From Diphasiastrum complanatum (Eukaryota > Streptophyta > Lycopodiopsida > Lycopodiales > Lycopodiaceae), in NCBI GenBank assembly GCA_029204225.1, contig CM055095.1, positions 29,532,414 through 29,596,413 on the forward strand: 64,000 nt of DNA, read 5' to 3'. Position numbers and translations under genes: made by a program. The notes under the pieces were generated by a model, which made no database searches, was not told where the DNA came from, and saw nothing but the letters and a program-made list of their open reading frames with translations. Positions 10,791-21,700 of the stretch are shown here, piece after piece (the first letter of the stretch is position 1; the number at the start of each line of letters is the position of its first letter).

Positions 10791-12456
10791 TCAAAGGGAG
10801 ACCTTGTCTTTGTTACTTGTTAGTATACCTGTCTGAGTGTCTTACTTGTATGTATTCATGGTGAGTCTTAGTACTCGTGCTTTGCCTGGTTTGCATGATT
10901 GCTTGTGATACAAGGAGCTGATGGCTCGAGAATGAACCTTTCTTTTGAAGGCTGATACCATCAAACAAAGAGGACTACAGAATCTGTGGGGCGGATTTGC
11001 AGTTCAAGTACTCGCACGTGAACGACAACGAAACGACTCAATGTTTGTAAAGGATGGATGGCTAGCCTGTTTCTTGGGTTAGTTTCATTTGCGACAACGC
11101 CCACTAGACGCAAGCAGGAAGTCAAAAGTTGGAAAGGGCAATTTCAGGGGAGATCTTCTATGAAGCGGTTGGTCTTCAATTTGGGACGGCCACCTTCGGA
11201 ACTGAAACTCACTGAGCATGGGTAATATCCAGTATCAGTTGAGTTTTTCCTCAAAGGGGAAAGACTAGGATCCTCTTCAGAGATTGGCAACAAGTTGGAT
11301 CTAGCCATAATCCTAGCAGATGGGAAGCGAAGTGTTGGAAAGACTTTTTGTCCGAAGAACTCTACTCTAAGTCCGATCAACTGATTTTATAAGTGGAGGG
11401 GAACTATCACACACACCTCTCTCTTGGGGCAAATTTTGAATGAAAGTTGATCAAAACGGGGGCAAATTCAAGGTGACCTAGCCATACTCACACGAGAAGA
11501 CTGGCGAACTTTGGACCTAATAAGTTGACAAGTTTTTGTTGTGGAAAGGAAAGCTTGTTATAGGCTTTCTCTGGACCAGCAATGATGAGGAAACATATGA
11601 GTACACTGGCTTGTGTTACGTGTAAGGCAGCTGATCAATGAAGGAACTGTGAAAGTTGAGTCTTGCATGAGAGACTTGGTATTTCGAACGGACGCTAAGG
11701 GACAGTTCGTATTGAGATGGAATTGTGAAAGTCAAGTTTTGCGCGATGGACATGGTGCTTCAAACAAACGCGAAGAGATAGTTCGTATGCGGATCAAACT
11801 GGTGCGACCCTTTGGCTTTCCACGAGGTCAATGGTTACATTTGGGCTGATTCAAAGAGCTACTTCAAGCTAAGTGAGAGGTGCATTGCGGAGTACTCAAT
11901 CTTTGCCTACCTTACAGAGCCAAGATGGAAAAGTATCAAGATCAGGCTGAGACAAGGAGAGAAATCAAGGTGCAGAAGCAACAAGGCACGGAGTGGACCA
12001 TAAAGTGGGCAATCAAACGATAAATCCTTTGGCTCAGGGAGCCTTGATACTTGTGTGGAACTGATCAAATCTGGAGCTCAAGGAGCTTAACACAAAGTGC
12101 ATCAAGGACAAAGCAGGAGCTCAAAGGAGTTCCAAAGTCGAAAGTCAAAATCGACAGGGGCGAACATTTCAAAGAAAGGCCTCTGTCACCAGTTAATAAG
12201 GTTCTTGGGTTTTACGAAAGCGATATCAAATCTACGCTTTTCCCAGGCAAAGAGATATTTACAAGTTATGTAATTTTTCAGTACAAAGAGCTGAGCCTCC
12301 GACTTGTGGTGTGCCAGCTTCAATGTCAATAAAAAGTGGCCAGTAAATTGAGTACTGTGCCAAGTAGCTTAAATGTATAGTTATTTTAATTGGGAGACAC
12401 CTTTACTTTAATTTGACATCTAATGAGGACATCAGATTTTATAAAGGTGGGGTGGA
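10791..12456 (+). mobile_element. Retroelement internal region, non-coding, ending in a polypurine tract
   Basis: About 1.7 kb between the leader and the next LTR, without recognisable Gag, protease, integrase or reverse transcriptase. ORFs (for example 11613-11849 and 12051-12332) are short and resemble no family I know. The last bases, gaggacatcagattttataaaggtggggtgga, match the 3' end of the region before LTR-C and contain a polypurine tract (12443-12456). This is what a non-autonomous (LARD-like) element would look like. Confidence 0.55.
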
Positions 12457-13646
12457 TGTTGTAAAGCTATCTTCATAAGCTTTACTTCCAGCGCCACTGG
12501 CGCCAGCAGCGCCCCTGCTGCTCCCGGCGCCAACGACGTCGGCGCCACTCCCAACGCCACTGTGACCAGAATCCAGTCGGCGCCAAGTTCCTATGGCTGA
12601 AAATCTTTGATCGGTTCTAGTGAAGTCCAGAGAGCTCAGATCGATGTGCAATCACCTCACACGATCTAGGCATGATTAAAGGAAACCTGGGGATCAATAA
12701 AATCTAGAGAGAGAAAATGACTTTCTAGAAAGATAAAATCCTAGATAGAGAAAAATGTGCTTTACCAGCTTGGGTAGAGTGCTTGGTATGAGGGGGGGTG
12801 CCGAATCCCACCAATACTATAGGGGAGTGCGGGTTGCGACTCAGGGCGAGCTCCAACCAAGTCTCAGCCTCCCTTGCTGGAATGTTGTCATGGCTCTCGC
12901 CTTGGCATGCTAGCGCCCCGGAGACTAGGGTCGGTCACACACTTGAAATGTAACCTTCTCAGATTTATCAATAAAGTGGGATTTTTCTCAAACTGACTCT
13001 GATTACCTTCTGGGTTTCAGTGTTCGGTAAAAGCGCCAGTTGTAAGGCCGCTTCAAAATTTTTAAGTTGGCACATAGCTGAGGGTCGTATCCCGGGACGC
13101 CAGCGGTATGCTGTCGGGACCATTTGGTCCAAGAACTGGTTGTCTCCATATCTGTCGCGGCTTGTGGTTCTGAGTGTTCCTTGCATGAACGTGAATGGGT
13201 TAAGCTCTTGGGGAACGGGCTCTAACTTGTCGGCTGAGTTAGATGACTTGCTTGGGTGGAAGTTACCTGTTTATGGTTGTCCAGTCTGGCGTGGCGCCAG
13301 GTTGGCTTCCAGCGCTGGTGACGAAGCTTTCAGTTGGTTAAGTCTGATGTAAGTCAGACCGCTTGCTTGGAATGGATGTTACTCGTTTTGTAACGAAGCT
13401 TCGAGTTGATTAAGTTTGATGTATGTCGGGCGGCTTGCTTGGAGGGAAGTCACCCACATCGGGACCCCCGATCTGGCATGGCGCGAGGTTGGATCTCAAT
13501 GTTGGTTTTCGGAACTTCAAGTTGGTTAAGTCTGATCGTTGTTGGCGAGTTGGCTGCTTGTATGTCAAGTGGGTTTGGATGGCAAGAGTTGAAGGCTGGG
13601 AAGCTAAGTCGTAATTCCCGGCTCCCTTTGGGATGCTTGCGCTACA
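12457..13646 (+). repeat. Type 2 LTR, plus orientation (3' LTR position)
   Basis: Full-length copy (1190 bp) starting TGTTGTAAAGCTATC after a polypurine tract and ending TTGCGCTACA. Contains GGCGCC-rich sequence at 12490-12590, a 'ctataggggag' motif near 12818 and AATAAA at about 12970. It is the inverse of 8140-9324. Right of it, TGTGG continues not into a PBS but into a 22-base inverted piece of the leader (tgtgggcaacaccttgcaca), a sign of template switching at TGTGG. Confidence 0.85.
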
Positions 13647-15030
13647 TGTGGGCAACACCTTGCACAACTCTGTGGGATATTACATAACCGAAGGATTCAC
13701 ACATGAGATTGAGGACAGAATTATCAGGGCTCAAACAGAAAGGGTCATTGCGAGAGTACCTCAATAAATTCAGACAGTGTATGGGTTATTGAAGATATGT
13801 TCGAGGCGAACAAAACTCATTACCTCTTGTCTGGAATGCAGTCTTGAACCCGACGTGCAACAGACAGCTACATGCCCCATGATTTTAATTCAACTATTCG
13901 GGCGGCTGAAATGGTTTGTGATTATGAGAGCACATTGGCACCAGCTGCTCCGACAACCTCAGCAAGAGTATTTAGTGAATCCAGACCGAGTCCGAGCTTC
14001 TTTTCAAAGGGGAACTCAGCTTCAAATGGCAACCAAGCCTCGAGTAGCGTGAACAAATTCCCAACAAAAACAGGGTTTGGCAACCAAGGCAACAATGGAG
14101 GGAACACGTTCCAGAGAAGAAACAATGTTGGACCTTCAGTTAGTCACAACAACAGCCTCACCAACAGTGGGCAGTTCCATGCGCTGCTTCAACTGTCATC
14201 AACAAGGTCACTCTTGGAGGTCATGCCCCAAACCATTGAACAAGCAAATCATGGCTGCCACTGAAGGATTTGATAGGATGGAGAGAGAGGCATTTGATCA
14301 AGAAGATGGTGAACAGGATGACGAAGAGGACCCAGAAACGGATTTGACGGAATCTGACCTGAATGCCTTACAACAGATAGGGGCACTTGCGGCGTATCGT
14401 GAACATCTCACGACGACTCCTGTGAGTGGATCAAAGTTATTGCACCTGAAAGGCTGTATTCAAGGCAGGATCATTTACTTCATGGTAGACCTGGGGGCGT
14501 CACATAACTACTTGTCAGAAAAACTGACAAGGGAATTGGACATCCAATGTGAAGAAAATGTGACTCCTATTTGTGTGGAGACCGCGAAAGGTACAATGAC
14601 CACTTGTAGATTGGCAACCAACTTACCAATCTCCCTGGGAACCTGGAAGAATCGACTAACGTTCACAATCTTGAAGATGGATGCCTTCGACGCTATTTTG
14701 GGATTAAGCTGGTTTAACGAACATGTGGTGGCCTTCTTGGCAAAAGGGGTTAACCTTGCGTTATTATATAATGGCAGGAGACCTTGTGTCGTCGAGCTGT
14801 GCCAGGGGACCAACTAGAAAAGAATGACACAAATGAACCTGAGCCAACCATCCCTCCCAATCTCATTCACCTCTTTAACGAAGGACATCCAGCAGTGACA
14901 AACCAGCTGACGCAAGGTCGAATGGAGCCAACATTGCCTGCAACTTCTACATCAGAGGTGAATCTAAGTGCCGATGCAAAGCTCAAGGAGCTCAACCTGG
15001 ATGACCAAACGAAAAATCTAGAGTCCTAGG
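13647..15030 (+). pseudogene. Ty3/Gypsy Gag and aspartic protease remnant
   Basis: Gag coat protein and protease, broken by frame changes. 13700-13870 reads as Gag (LKQKGSLREYLNKFRQC, then EANKTHYLLSGMQ). 13872-14170 gives IRAAEMVCDYESTLAP and an Asn/Ser-rich linker. A shift leads to 14187-14817, with an intact zinc knuckle CFNCHQQGHSWRSC, an acidic linker and a pepsin-type protease around 14483 (FMVDLGASHNYLSEK, later DAILGLSWF). The protease active site is DLGAS where DTGA/DSGA is usual, so the Thr/Ser is lost. No reverse transcriptase or integrase follows; after the stop at 14817 only an open tail (14784-15029) and untranslated sequence precede LTR-C. It fits a Gag-only, non-autonomous element or a deletion derivative. 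Confidence 0.75.
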
Positions 15031-15395
15031 AGACTCATCCAGACGTGCGACGAAAATGACATATCTGAGGCTTAAGGGAGCCGTAAGTACCTTTTTCTTT
15101 CATGTTAATAAAGTAAGCCGCATTTCTCATCGAGGAGTGAGCTTCAGTCTAATGTCTAAGTGCAGCAGCTTTACACAGGTTTTACGTAAGTGAACTAGAT
15201 CCACACTTTTCCTGTGCTAGGTGCAAACACAATATCTTTACTTCTCTTTACAGTTGGTCTCCTTTGGCCGGTGAATCAAGCCCGTGCCCTTGTATATGTG
15301 AATAAAGTCTGGCCGGTGAATTAAGCCCGTTCCATGAGTCTTAGGTTCTAGTTTGGCCCTGATGAGGACATCAGCTTTCTCAAACGAGGGGAGGA
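15031..15395 (+). mobile_element. 3' untranslated region and polypurine tract before LTR-C
   Basis: Non-coding. Contains two AATAAA motifs (15107-15112 and about 15302), a short direct repeat (ggccggtgaatcaagcccg at 15267 and ggccggtgaattaagcccg at 15312), and aaacgaggggagga directly before the LTR, the expected polypurine primer. Confidence 0.65.
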
Positions 15396-16313
15396 TGTTG
15401 TGAAGCTGACTCGGGTGCACCCAGCGTGCCCTGTAAGACTCTAAGAGGTGACACTCTCTAAGGTCCCAGAGCAAGTTAGAACGTCAAGGACTGAGCCTCT
15501 GACCTGTGGTGAGCCAGTCAAGTAGTCACAAGTCATGAGCTAGTTCTGGAGCTCGAGTCATGGCCTAGTCAAGAAAGCAAGTTGATTCGGCCGCCGGGAC
15601 GACTCCTGGGACCCATATCTGGGAGCCAGACTGATTCTGCCAGGCTTGCCAGACTTAATCAGCAAAATAAAAACTAAGTCCTAAAAAACGTGCTTTACCA
15701 GAAAGCACTATGTTTCAAACCAGAGGGGGTGCGCCGAATCATAGCAGAACTATAGGGGGAGTCCGGCAGACAGAAACTTGGGCAACTCAACTAGCGCCAG
15801 GAATCCAGTCGCCAAGTCTCAGCTCCCTCTACCAGCACGAGCCAGGCACAATGCCCAGCACGTGTTGGTGGCCCCGAGACCGGTCAGTCTATGTATGAAT
15901 GTAACCTCTTCCAAATCTAATAAAGTTGATCCTTGGGGATGATTACCATTTCGGTTTCGCCTCCGGGACTGGTCCAAGTGGAAGGACCCTTACTACAACT
16001 TTTTTGCGTCGCCGGTGCCTAAGGGTCCTCGTCATCGACGTGGGGTTTGCCGCTATGCCAATCGGTCAGTTTGGCGACCACTATGCCTCGGGTTTCATGT
16101 GTGACTGTCTTTGCCTTTGGTTACCTTTTGGGGATGGATTCTGAGTTGGCTTTCGGGTTGGTTGGGATTCCAGTTTTCTTAAGTCTGAATGGTTAAGCTT
16201 GTTACGTTTCTGAGTTGGCTTTTACGTAAGTGCATGATGAATGAATGTTAGACTTAAGCGCGTGTTGGAAAAACCGCTCAAGTCCCAGTGCCCTTTGAGG
16301 CGCCGGCCTAACA
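15396..16313 (+). repeat. Type 1 LTR, copy C (3' LTR)
   Basis: Starts TGTTGTGAAGCTGACTCGGG right after the polypurine tract and ends GGCCTAACA. It matches copy B along its length. No PBS follows, as expected of a 3' LTR. Confidence 0.85.
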
Positions 16314-16569
16314 CGATGTCGGTCTGCCACAAAACCCAAAAAACGTGAAGGTGCCCTTGAACAGAGTTGTCTTAACCAGATTGCTTGGTTGCATTTGTGG
16401 CAGCTATGTACAAGTCGCGATGGTGAGTCATAGGTTAAGTTGCTCCAAAATCTAGATACCAGGAATCTATATCCTGATGTTCTTCAACTTTGGTCATGAA
16501 CGCTGCTCCATCTTCTTCTTGTTGTTGAATTGAGTGACCGGTTGTAGCACTGTGTGCTTGTTGTTGGAA

Positions 16570-17355
16570 CTACTTCTTCTTTTCGTTGTTGTACTTCAAA
16601 GTTGGGCAGTCCTTGATTTCATGGCCAGTCCTCTTATAGTATCTGCAGAATAGTTTCTGCATTGGTTGGAACGATGAAGGGGTTGAATTCGATCCTGAAC
16701 CAGAATTTGGTCCAGACAGCATGTTCTTCTTCTTGTCAGTATAACTGACTTTGTAGATCTCTTGGATCTAAACTTCTGATTTTTCAAATATAGAGCTTGA
16801 GGATCCGATTCTGAGCCTGAGGAGGATGCTGTGATCTTCTGATCTCCTCTTGTAGAATTAGCGATATTACTCTTGATAGAGTGAGGTGCTCCTGGGTAGA
16901 AATTGCCATTATCCAATTTTCGTATGCTTCAGGTAGACTCGATAATAGAGTAATGAGTGCATCAGAATCTTCTATGACTAAGCTAGTTGCAGAACACTTT
17001 TTGCGTCTGACATCCTCAGGGTGAAGAATTTCTTCCTCAGGTGTAACTTAGAAGTAACATCTCTAATATCGTACAGAGTTGCTAAGATGTCCCATGCATT
17101 CTTAGCAGTCTGAGCAACACGTATGTGGCTGATCTGAGTATCCTTGATGTTGAGGGTGATCATGGCAAATGCTTTGCCATCTCTCAGTCTCCACTTGGTG
17201 ATGATGACTGCATCACCTTCTGGTTTGAGCTCTGTGCCATCAACGATGTCCCACAGTTATTTGGCTAGTAATATAGCCTTCATCTTGAATTTATAGAGAT
17301 GGTAGTTATCTCTATCGAGTTTGTCAATGAGAGATGAGCTAGATGATGGATCCAT
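16570..17355 (-). pseudogene. Ty1/Copia Gag remnant
   Basis: Gag polyprotein start of a Copia element. From ATG at 17353-17355 the minus strand reads SSLIDKLDRDNYHLYKFK, then an in-frame stop (W to stop or K to stop near 17255), then ITLNIKDTQISHIRVAQTAK and NAWDILATLYD (the conserved Gag UBN2-type region). Near 16630 it ends in a zinc knuckle, LFCRYYKRTGHEIKDC, in which the second Cys is Tyr. Several stops make it non-functional. A PBS lies upstream at 17487-17498. The same Gag family is seen at 45330-45420. Confidence 0.75.
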
Positions 17356-17486
17356 TCTGGTTGAATGAGATCATTGGTAGAAAGAACGATTGTCGAAATA
17401 CTGTTGGCTGCGTGTTTGCTAGAGAGACGTCTTGGTAGAAACAAGATTGATAATCCGCAGTAGAAATACAGATTACTAAAATGTCC

Positions 17487-17498
17487 GCTCTGATACAA
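17487..17498 (-). other. Primer-binding site of the Copia element
   Basis: On the minus strand TTGTATCAGAGC, one base from the usual TGGTATCAGAGC, 130 bases upstream of the Gag ATG at 17355. The 5' LTR should lie just to the right (from about 17500 to perhaps 17935); its outer end could not be fixed. Confidence 0.6.
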
Positions 17499-17929
17499 AG
17501 TCGTAAATCAAGAGGACAGACAGCGGAAGCTTGAGCGTAGGCGTGTAGGAATGGAAACGCAACAGTTAGCAGCAAAAATATTTAAGGTGAATCATTCATA
17601 CAAAATTGCACAAATGAACAATACAATAGTGAGACAAAAATTGCACTATGATTAATATCAACTGTGAGTCCAATGGCTTGAAGTGATAACTTCAGCTTGC
17701 TGAGCGTGATAACACTGGCTACAGAAGAACTCTGATTATAATGTTAAAAACACTTACATTGCTTGATTCAGCTAGTAGTATATATTTACAAGTGTTTTCA
17801 AAAAATATCTTACAAGCATTGAATGTTATGTACGCCAGTCTTTGTATATGTACAAAGTGAGTAACCGCCCTTGGGATATTTAGCAGTCCAGCTGCTTTTA
17901 GGGTTGATAAGTTGGCGACGTCGGTTTTC

Positions 17930-18340
17930 CACTGTTGGAAACACTCCAAAATGCGAAAGTGCCCTTGAACAGAGAAAGCATGTAAATCTCGAAGGTGCGA
18001 AAATCCGGGAGGTGTCTTTAAAGCGAAGACAGAGAAACCTGATAAACCTGACAGTGCTTTTAAAATGGATTTTGGTCACAGTGTCACATTTTTCCCGAAG
18101 GTAAAAAACCTGACAATGTCGCTTTTTTCTCGAAGGTGAAAAATCCGATAGTGTCGCTTTTTCCCGACAGTGTCGCTTTTTTTCGAAAGTGCAAAAAATG
18201 CAAAAATGCGAAGGTGCCTTAAAATGATTAAGGCACAAAAAATTCCTCAGGTGCGAAAAAGACGACAGTGCCTTAAAACGAAAATGTTTTAAGGAAAAAC
18301 AAAGTTTTTGAAAAAAATGCGAAGGTCCAAAATATGTTTG
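17930..18340. repeat. Degenerate GAAGGTGC / GACAGTGTCGC repeat array with hairpins
   Basis: About 400 bases built from loosely repeated words: (c)gaaggtgc at 17952, 17990, 18090, 18131, 18211 and 18319, and gacagtgtcgcttttt near 18150-18180. It holds two perfect hairpins: GTGCCTTAA/TTAAGGCAC at 18214-18236 with a 5-base loop, and CCTTAAAAC/GTTTTAAGG at 18271-18294 with a 6-base loop. The word gaaggtgcccttgaacagag also occurs at 16346. Open frames here are compositional artefacts. Confidence 0.55.
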
Positions 18341-18465
18341 TCGGCCTTCGGCTGTTTTCAGGACGCTCATTACTTGAACGATTTGTTAAGGCTGAGCATA
18401 AGAAATCTAACAGCCTCAGTAGTAGAAGCATTGTCAAGTTCAAATGCAGACAACTCGTGCACTGC

Positions 18466-18830
18466 CATGAATGCCGAGTATAATTCATTGATGAAGAACA
18501 AGATTTGGTGTCTTGTCGAAGCTGCTCTTGATGCAAAGATTATCGACACCAAATGGATCTTCAAGTTGAAGCTCAATCCAGATGGTTGTGTAATCAAATG
18601 GAAAGCTCAACTAGTCGTCAAAGGATATGAACAAACCTATGGGAGTGACTACACTGAGACTTTTAGTCCAGTCATAAGATTTCAGTCAATTCGATCACTA
18701 TTTGCTATCACAGCTGTCGAAGGTTTGGAAGTTCACCAGATGGATGGTCAGACAAAATTTTTGAATGGATACATACAAGAATATATTTACATCTATCAGC
18801 CTGAAGGTTACGTCTCTCCTGGATCTAGCC
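18466..18830 (+). pseudogene. Ty1/Copia reverse transcriptase N-terminal fragment
   Basis: Part of an ORF at 18308-18877. It shows the Copia RT start: AMNAEYNSLMKNKIWCLVE, then DTKWIFKLKLNPDG, WKAQLVVKGYEQ, DYTETFSPVI and QMDGQTKFLNGYIQEYIYI followed by QPEGY. The YVDD box and RNase H are absent: the reading runs into the LTR of the next, minus-oriented chromovirus at about 18830. It lies in the opposite orientation to the Gag remnant at 16570, so they are separate insertions. Confidence 0.8.
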
Positions 18831-19200
18831 CCCAAGCCATGCCATGTGATAGCCAGAGGAGAAGAGAGCTCAATTGACCTAGACCAAAGTCGTTGACGAG
18901 ATAATCACTACCTCAATATATAGAGATTAGGATCCTGTGCATGATCACATGCAATCCCCATGTAGGTCAACTATAAATAGGTTACAGCTCTATATGCATA
19001 CCTCCTGCCTATATCAGTCACACGTACATGCACTACTCCATATGTCTCAATTAGAGTGTCTGGGTCCTCTCAAGGTCATTTGTCACCAACAGGCTTTGAC
19101 GTGGAATTAAATCTAGGCGTGACCAATAATCTCGAACACTGGAGGGCCGGTCTACCATATTAGGACTATTCCATGTCCTTAGTTGAATATGGCCATAACA
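18830..19200 (-). repeat. Chromovirus 3' LTR (degraded copy)
   Basis: On the minus strand it begins TGTTATGGCCATATTC directly after the purine tract gtttaagggaggaagaa (19201-19217). The first about 100 bases align with the LTR ending at 35467 (TGTTATG.CCAT, GGAAT.A.TCC, ATGG.TAG.CCGG). The left boundary, inside the Copia RT fragment, is approximate. Confidence 0.6.
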
Positions 19201-21700
19201 TTCTTCCTCCCTTAAACAGGTTCTGTCCTCAGAACGAGAAAAAGAAAACATGAAACTATTCCTTAAGCTTTCAAATCTTATTCATGAATCATTATTCTTA
19301 GTCTAATTTTTCCATCTGAATAAGTACTCAGAGATGCAACAATATTTAAATTGCTTGACTCTACTCAAGAATACTGATTCAAATTCTCAAAGATACACTA
19401 AGTTATGAATTTTTCAAATGGGTTGATCTTATCCAAAAGAAGAGTTTATCACCTTATCCCAATTACATAAATCACTGGGTGATTTACCTCATTTCAGAAA
19501 GTCAAATCTAAAAGCTGAGAGATTCTATTTCAATGTATTGTAGAAAATAATGCTTCTTGGTACAAATATTCTTAGAATATCAAAATATTCTAAAATATCA
19601 CAATTCAGTCATCTAAAATCTCTAGGAGATCCATCAAGTCTCAGACAATTATAACTCAAACCAGAGTACTGCAGTTACTCTAATGAGTTAACAGTCTCAT
19701 TTCTAGCATTACATGCAAGAAATCAGCAATTATCCGTATCTTAATAGATTTATCTGTCTCCTATAAATCTGGAGATATAGACTGAACTTTGCACACAAAC
19801 ACTTATAAACTACAATCTGGAAGGTAAGCAAATTTCTCATAAGTAAATAATTACTTAATAAAAATGCCTGTGAGATCCACACAATTTCAAGTATGTGTTG
19901 GGGTAAAGAAACTTAGAGTTCAACCAACATATCTAAATTCTTGACTTCCTAGTTGATCAAGGATTATTCAATATCTTAAGAATCCTCATATTTCCTTATA
20001 ATCTTCAAATGACCTTTAAGTATGAATTTATGATCCGTCAATCATAAACATTTAGAATCTTATGATTCGTCAATCATAATCTACAAGATTCCAAAACCAT
20101 AATCATTGAAAGATACTGGAGTATATGTACAACATACAACTCAAGAAATATAAGAATCATCCTGAAATCTTTCCACAAGGAAAAATCACTGAATTTTAAG
20201 AATATTCTTCCAAACCAATTCTTAACCAGATTATGAGCTCCAAATTCTACAATCAACCAAGTAATTAAAGACCATTACAACATCCGTCTCTAACAACATA
20301 AACTTTATACAACCTCGTAGAACAATATCTAGAGATTACAAAGTTCTGCTGAATTCCAACCAAATTCAGTTTAACCAATTGAGCTCTCAGGGATACTATT
20401 ACTAATGAATCAAAACTATTTCTCAACTGAGAAATACTCATCCAAGAATTTAGTATCCTATGCACACAATTCCTTGATGAATCTAAATGACTCATAAATT
20501 ATGTGTCTTAAAAGCAACACACACAAAACAAACAGTTTTCGGTGAATTCTCATTACACTGTCCATTTTATCAATTAACTTTCACATAAGTTAATCAACTA
20601 CTCTAATTGCTCATGATTTAGAAATCTTAAATGTCTAGGTGCATATCTCAATTGTACTAGTACAACACCACATTTAGATCCAAATTCAAATCACTTTTAA
20701 GTTAACCTATAGATCCATCAGAACAGATCTGTTAACTCTGCAAGTAATGGTCAAACACAATACTTGATCATATGTCTATGGTCAATGACTAGGTTAAGTG
20801 CACCAGGTAACCTTAGTAACCAAGAATACATAGTAGATCCAAACAAGATTAATCGTGCACATGCGAGAATAATCTCACTATGACCCAATACATAAACACA
20901 TACGTCTTTATAAATCCGCATATGTAACTCACATATCTCACTGAGAATCTTGTAACTCAGCTACAGAAGAACTCTACTTCTCATGAGTAAATAACATATT
21001 TGGAAAATCTCTGAAGTGAATAATTCCACATCACAAGTTTTTGAACCATCATACTTTTCTCAACAAAATTCCTTCAACCAATCAACCTACTTCAAATCTT
21101 AGTGCACAAACCAAGATTAGGCTGACTTAAACAGACATCAGATCTTTAACTACATTATGTGATAATCCAGAGATCTTAAAAACTCTATTGGGATTTTCAA
21201 TACCAGATAAGCACATATCTATTCACCCCATGTTTGTTCTTAATGGATCACAATAATCCATCTACAAATTTGTGATTTAACAAGAATCTGCACATGGTAT
21301 TACTGTCACATAAGTTGGTACTATCATCCCGAATTCCTAGCATCATCTGAGAGTTACAACTCTTAGGAATAAGGTGCGTTACAAGACAAATGTGAACCAA
21401 GTGTCATTCTCGTTCCATGTCACAATTTCCAATAACAAATAGGGTCAATTCATGGTCCTATAGATATTCAAAATAAATTCGAACTTAGTGAATTCAAAAA
21501 ACCGGTGTTATGCAATTTCCTTACAGGGATTCTTAACCAATCCAAATTACACAACACTATCACGTTTACCTACTCAGGTGTCTCATTTTCTTCCTCCTTT
21601 AGATTTTTCGGTCACCCGAAAATTCTTTTAGCGAAGGTCCCCGAAAATTCCATGGACACAAGTAAATGCTAGGCTACTTCCATTTTTGACCATACAGTTC
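19201..21700 (-). pseudogene. Heavily mutated chromovirus pol (AT-enriched copy)
   Basis: Collinear with 35468-38000 but full of stops. At 19260-19330 the minus strand reads EYLFRWKN.TKNNDS.IRFES against ECLIRWKGLTEDDDDSWERVKS (chromodomain) of the other copy. At 19690-19790 'catgcaagaaatc' and the following bases match 36020-36080 (integrase region), and 20750-20790 resembles the RNase H stretch near 37150. Changes are mostly G-to-A on the coding strand (W to stop, G to N, D to N, E to K). No ORF above 80 codons survives. The right limit (RT region) is an estimate. Confidence 0.55.

Noticed and set aside
9325-16313. One complete element from LTR-B to LTR-C
   Set aside because: The flanking five bases do not match and a further LTR with its own polypurine tract lies inside, so at least two insertions or rearrangements are needed.
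17810-18370. 186-aa minus-strand ORF
   Set aside because: It arises from the degenerate GAAGGTGC repeat array and the Copia flank; its Phe/Ser/Arg bias reflects the repeat.
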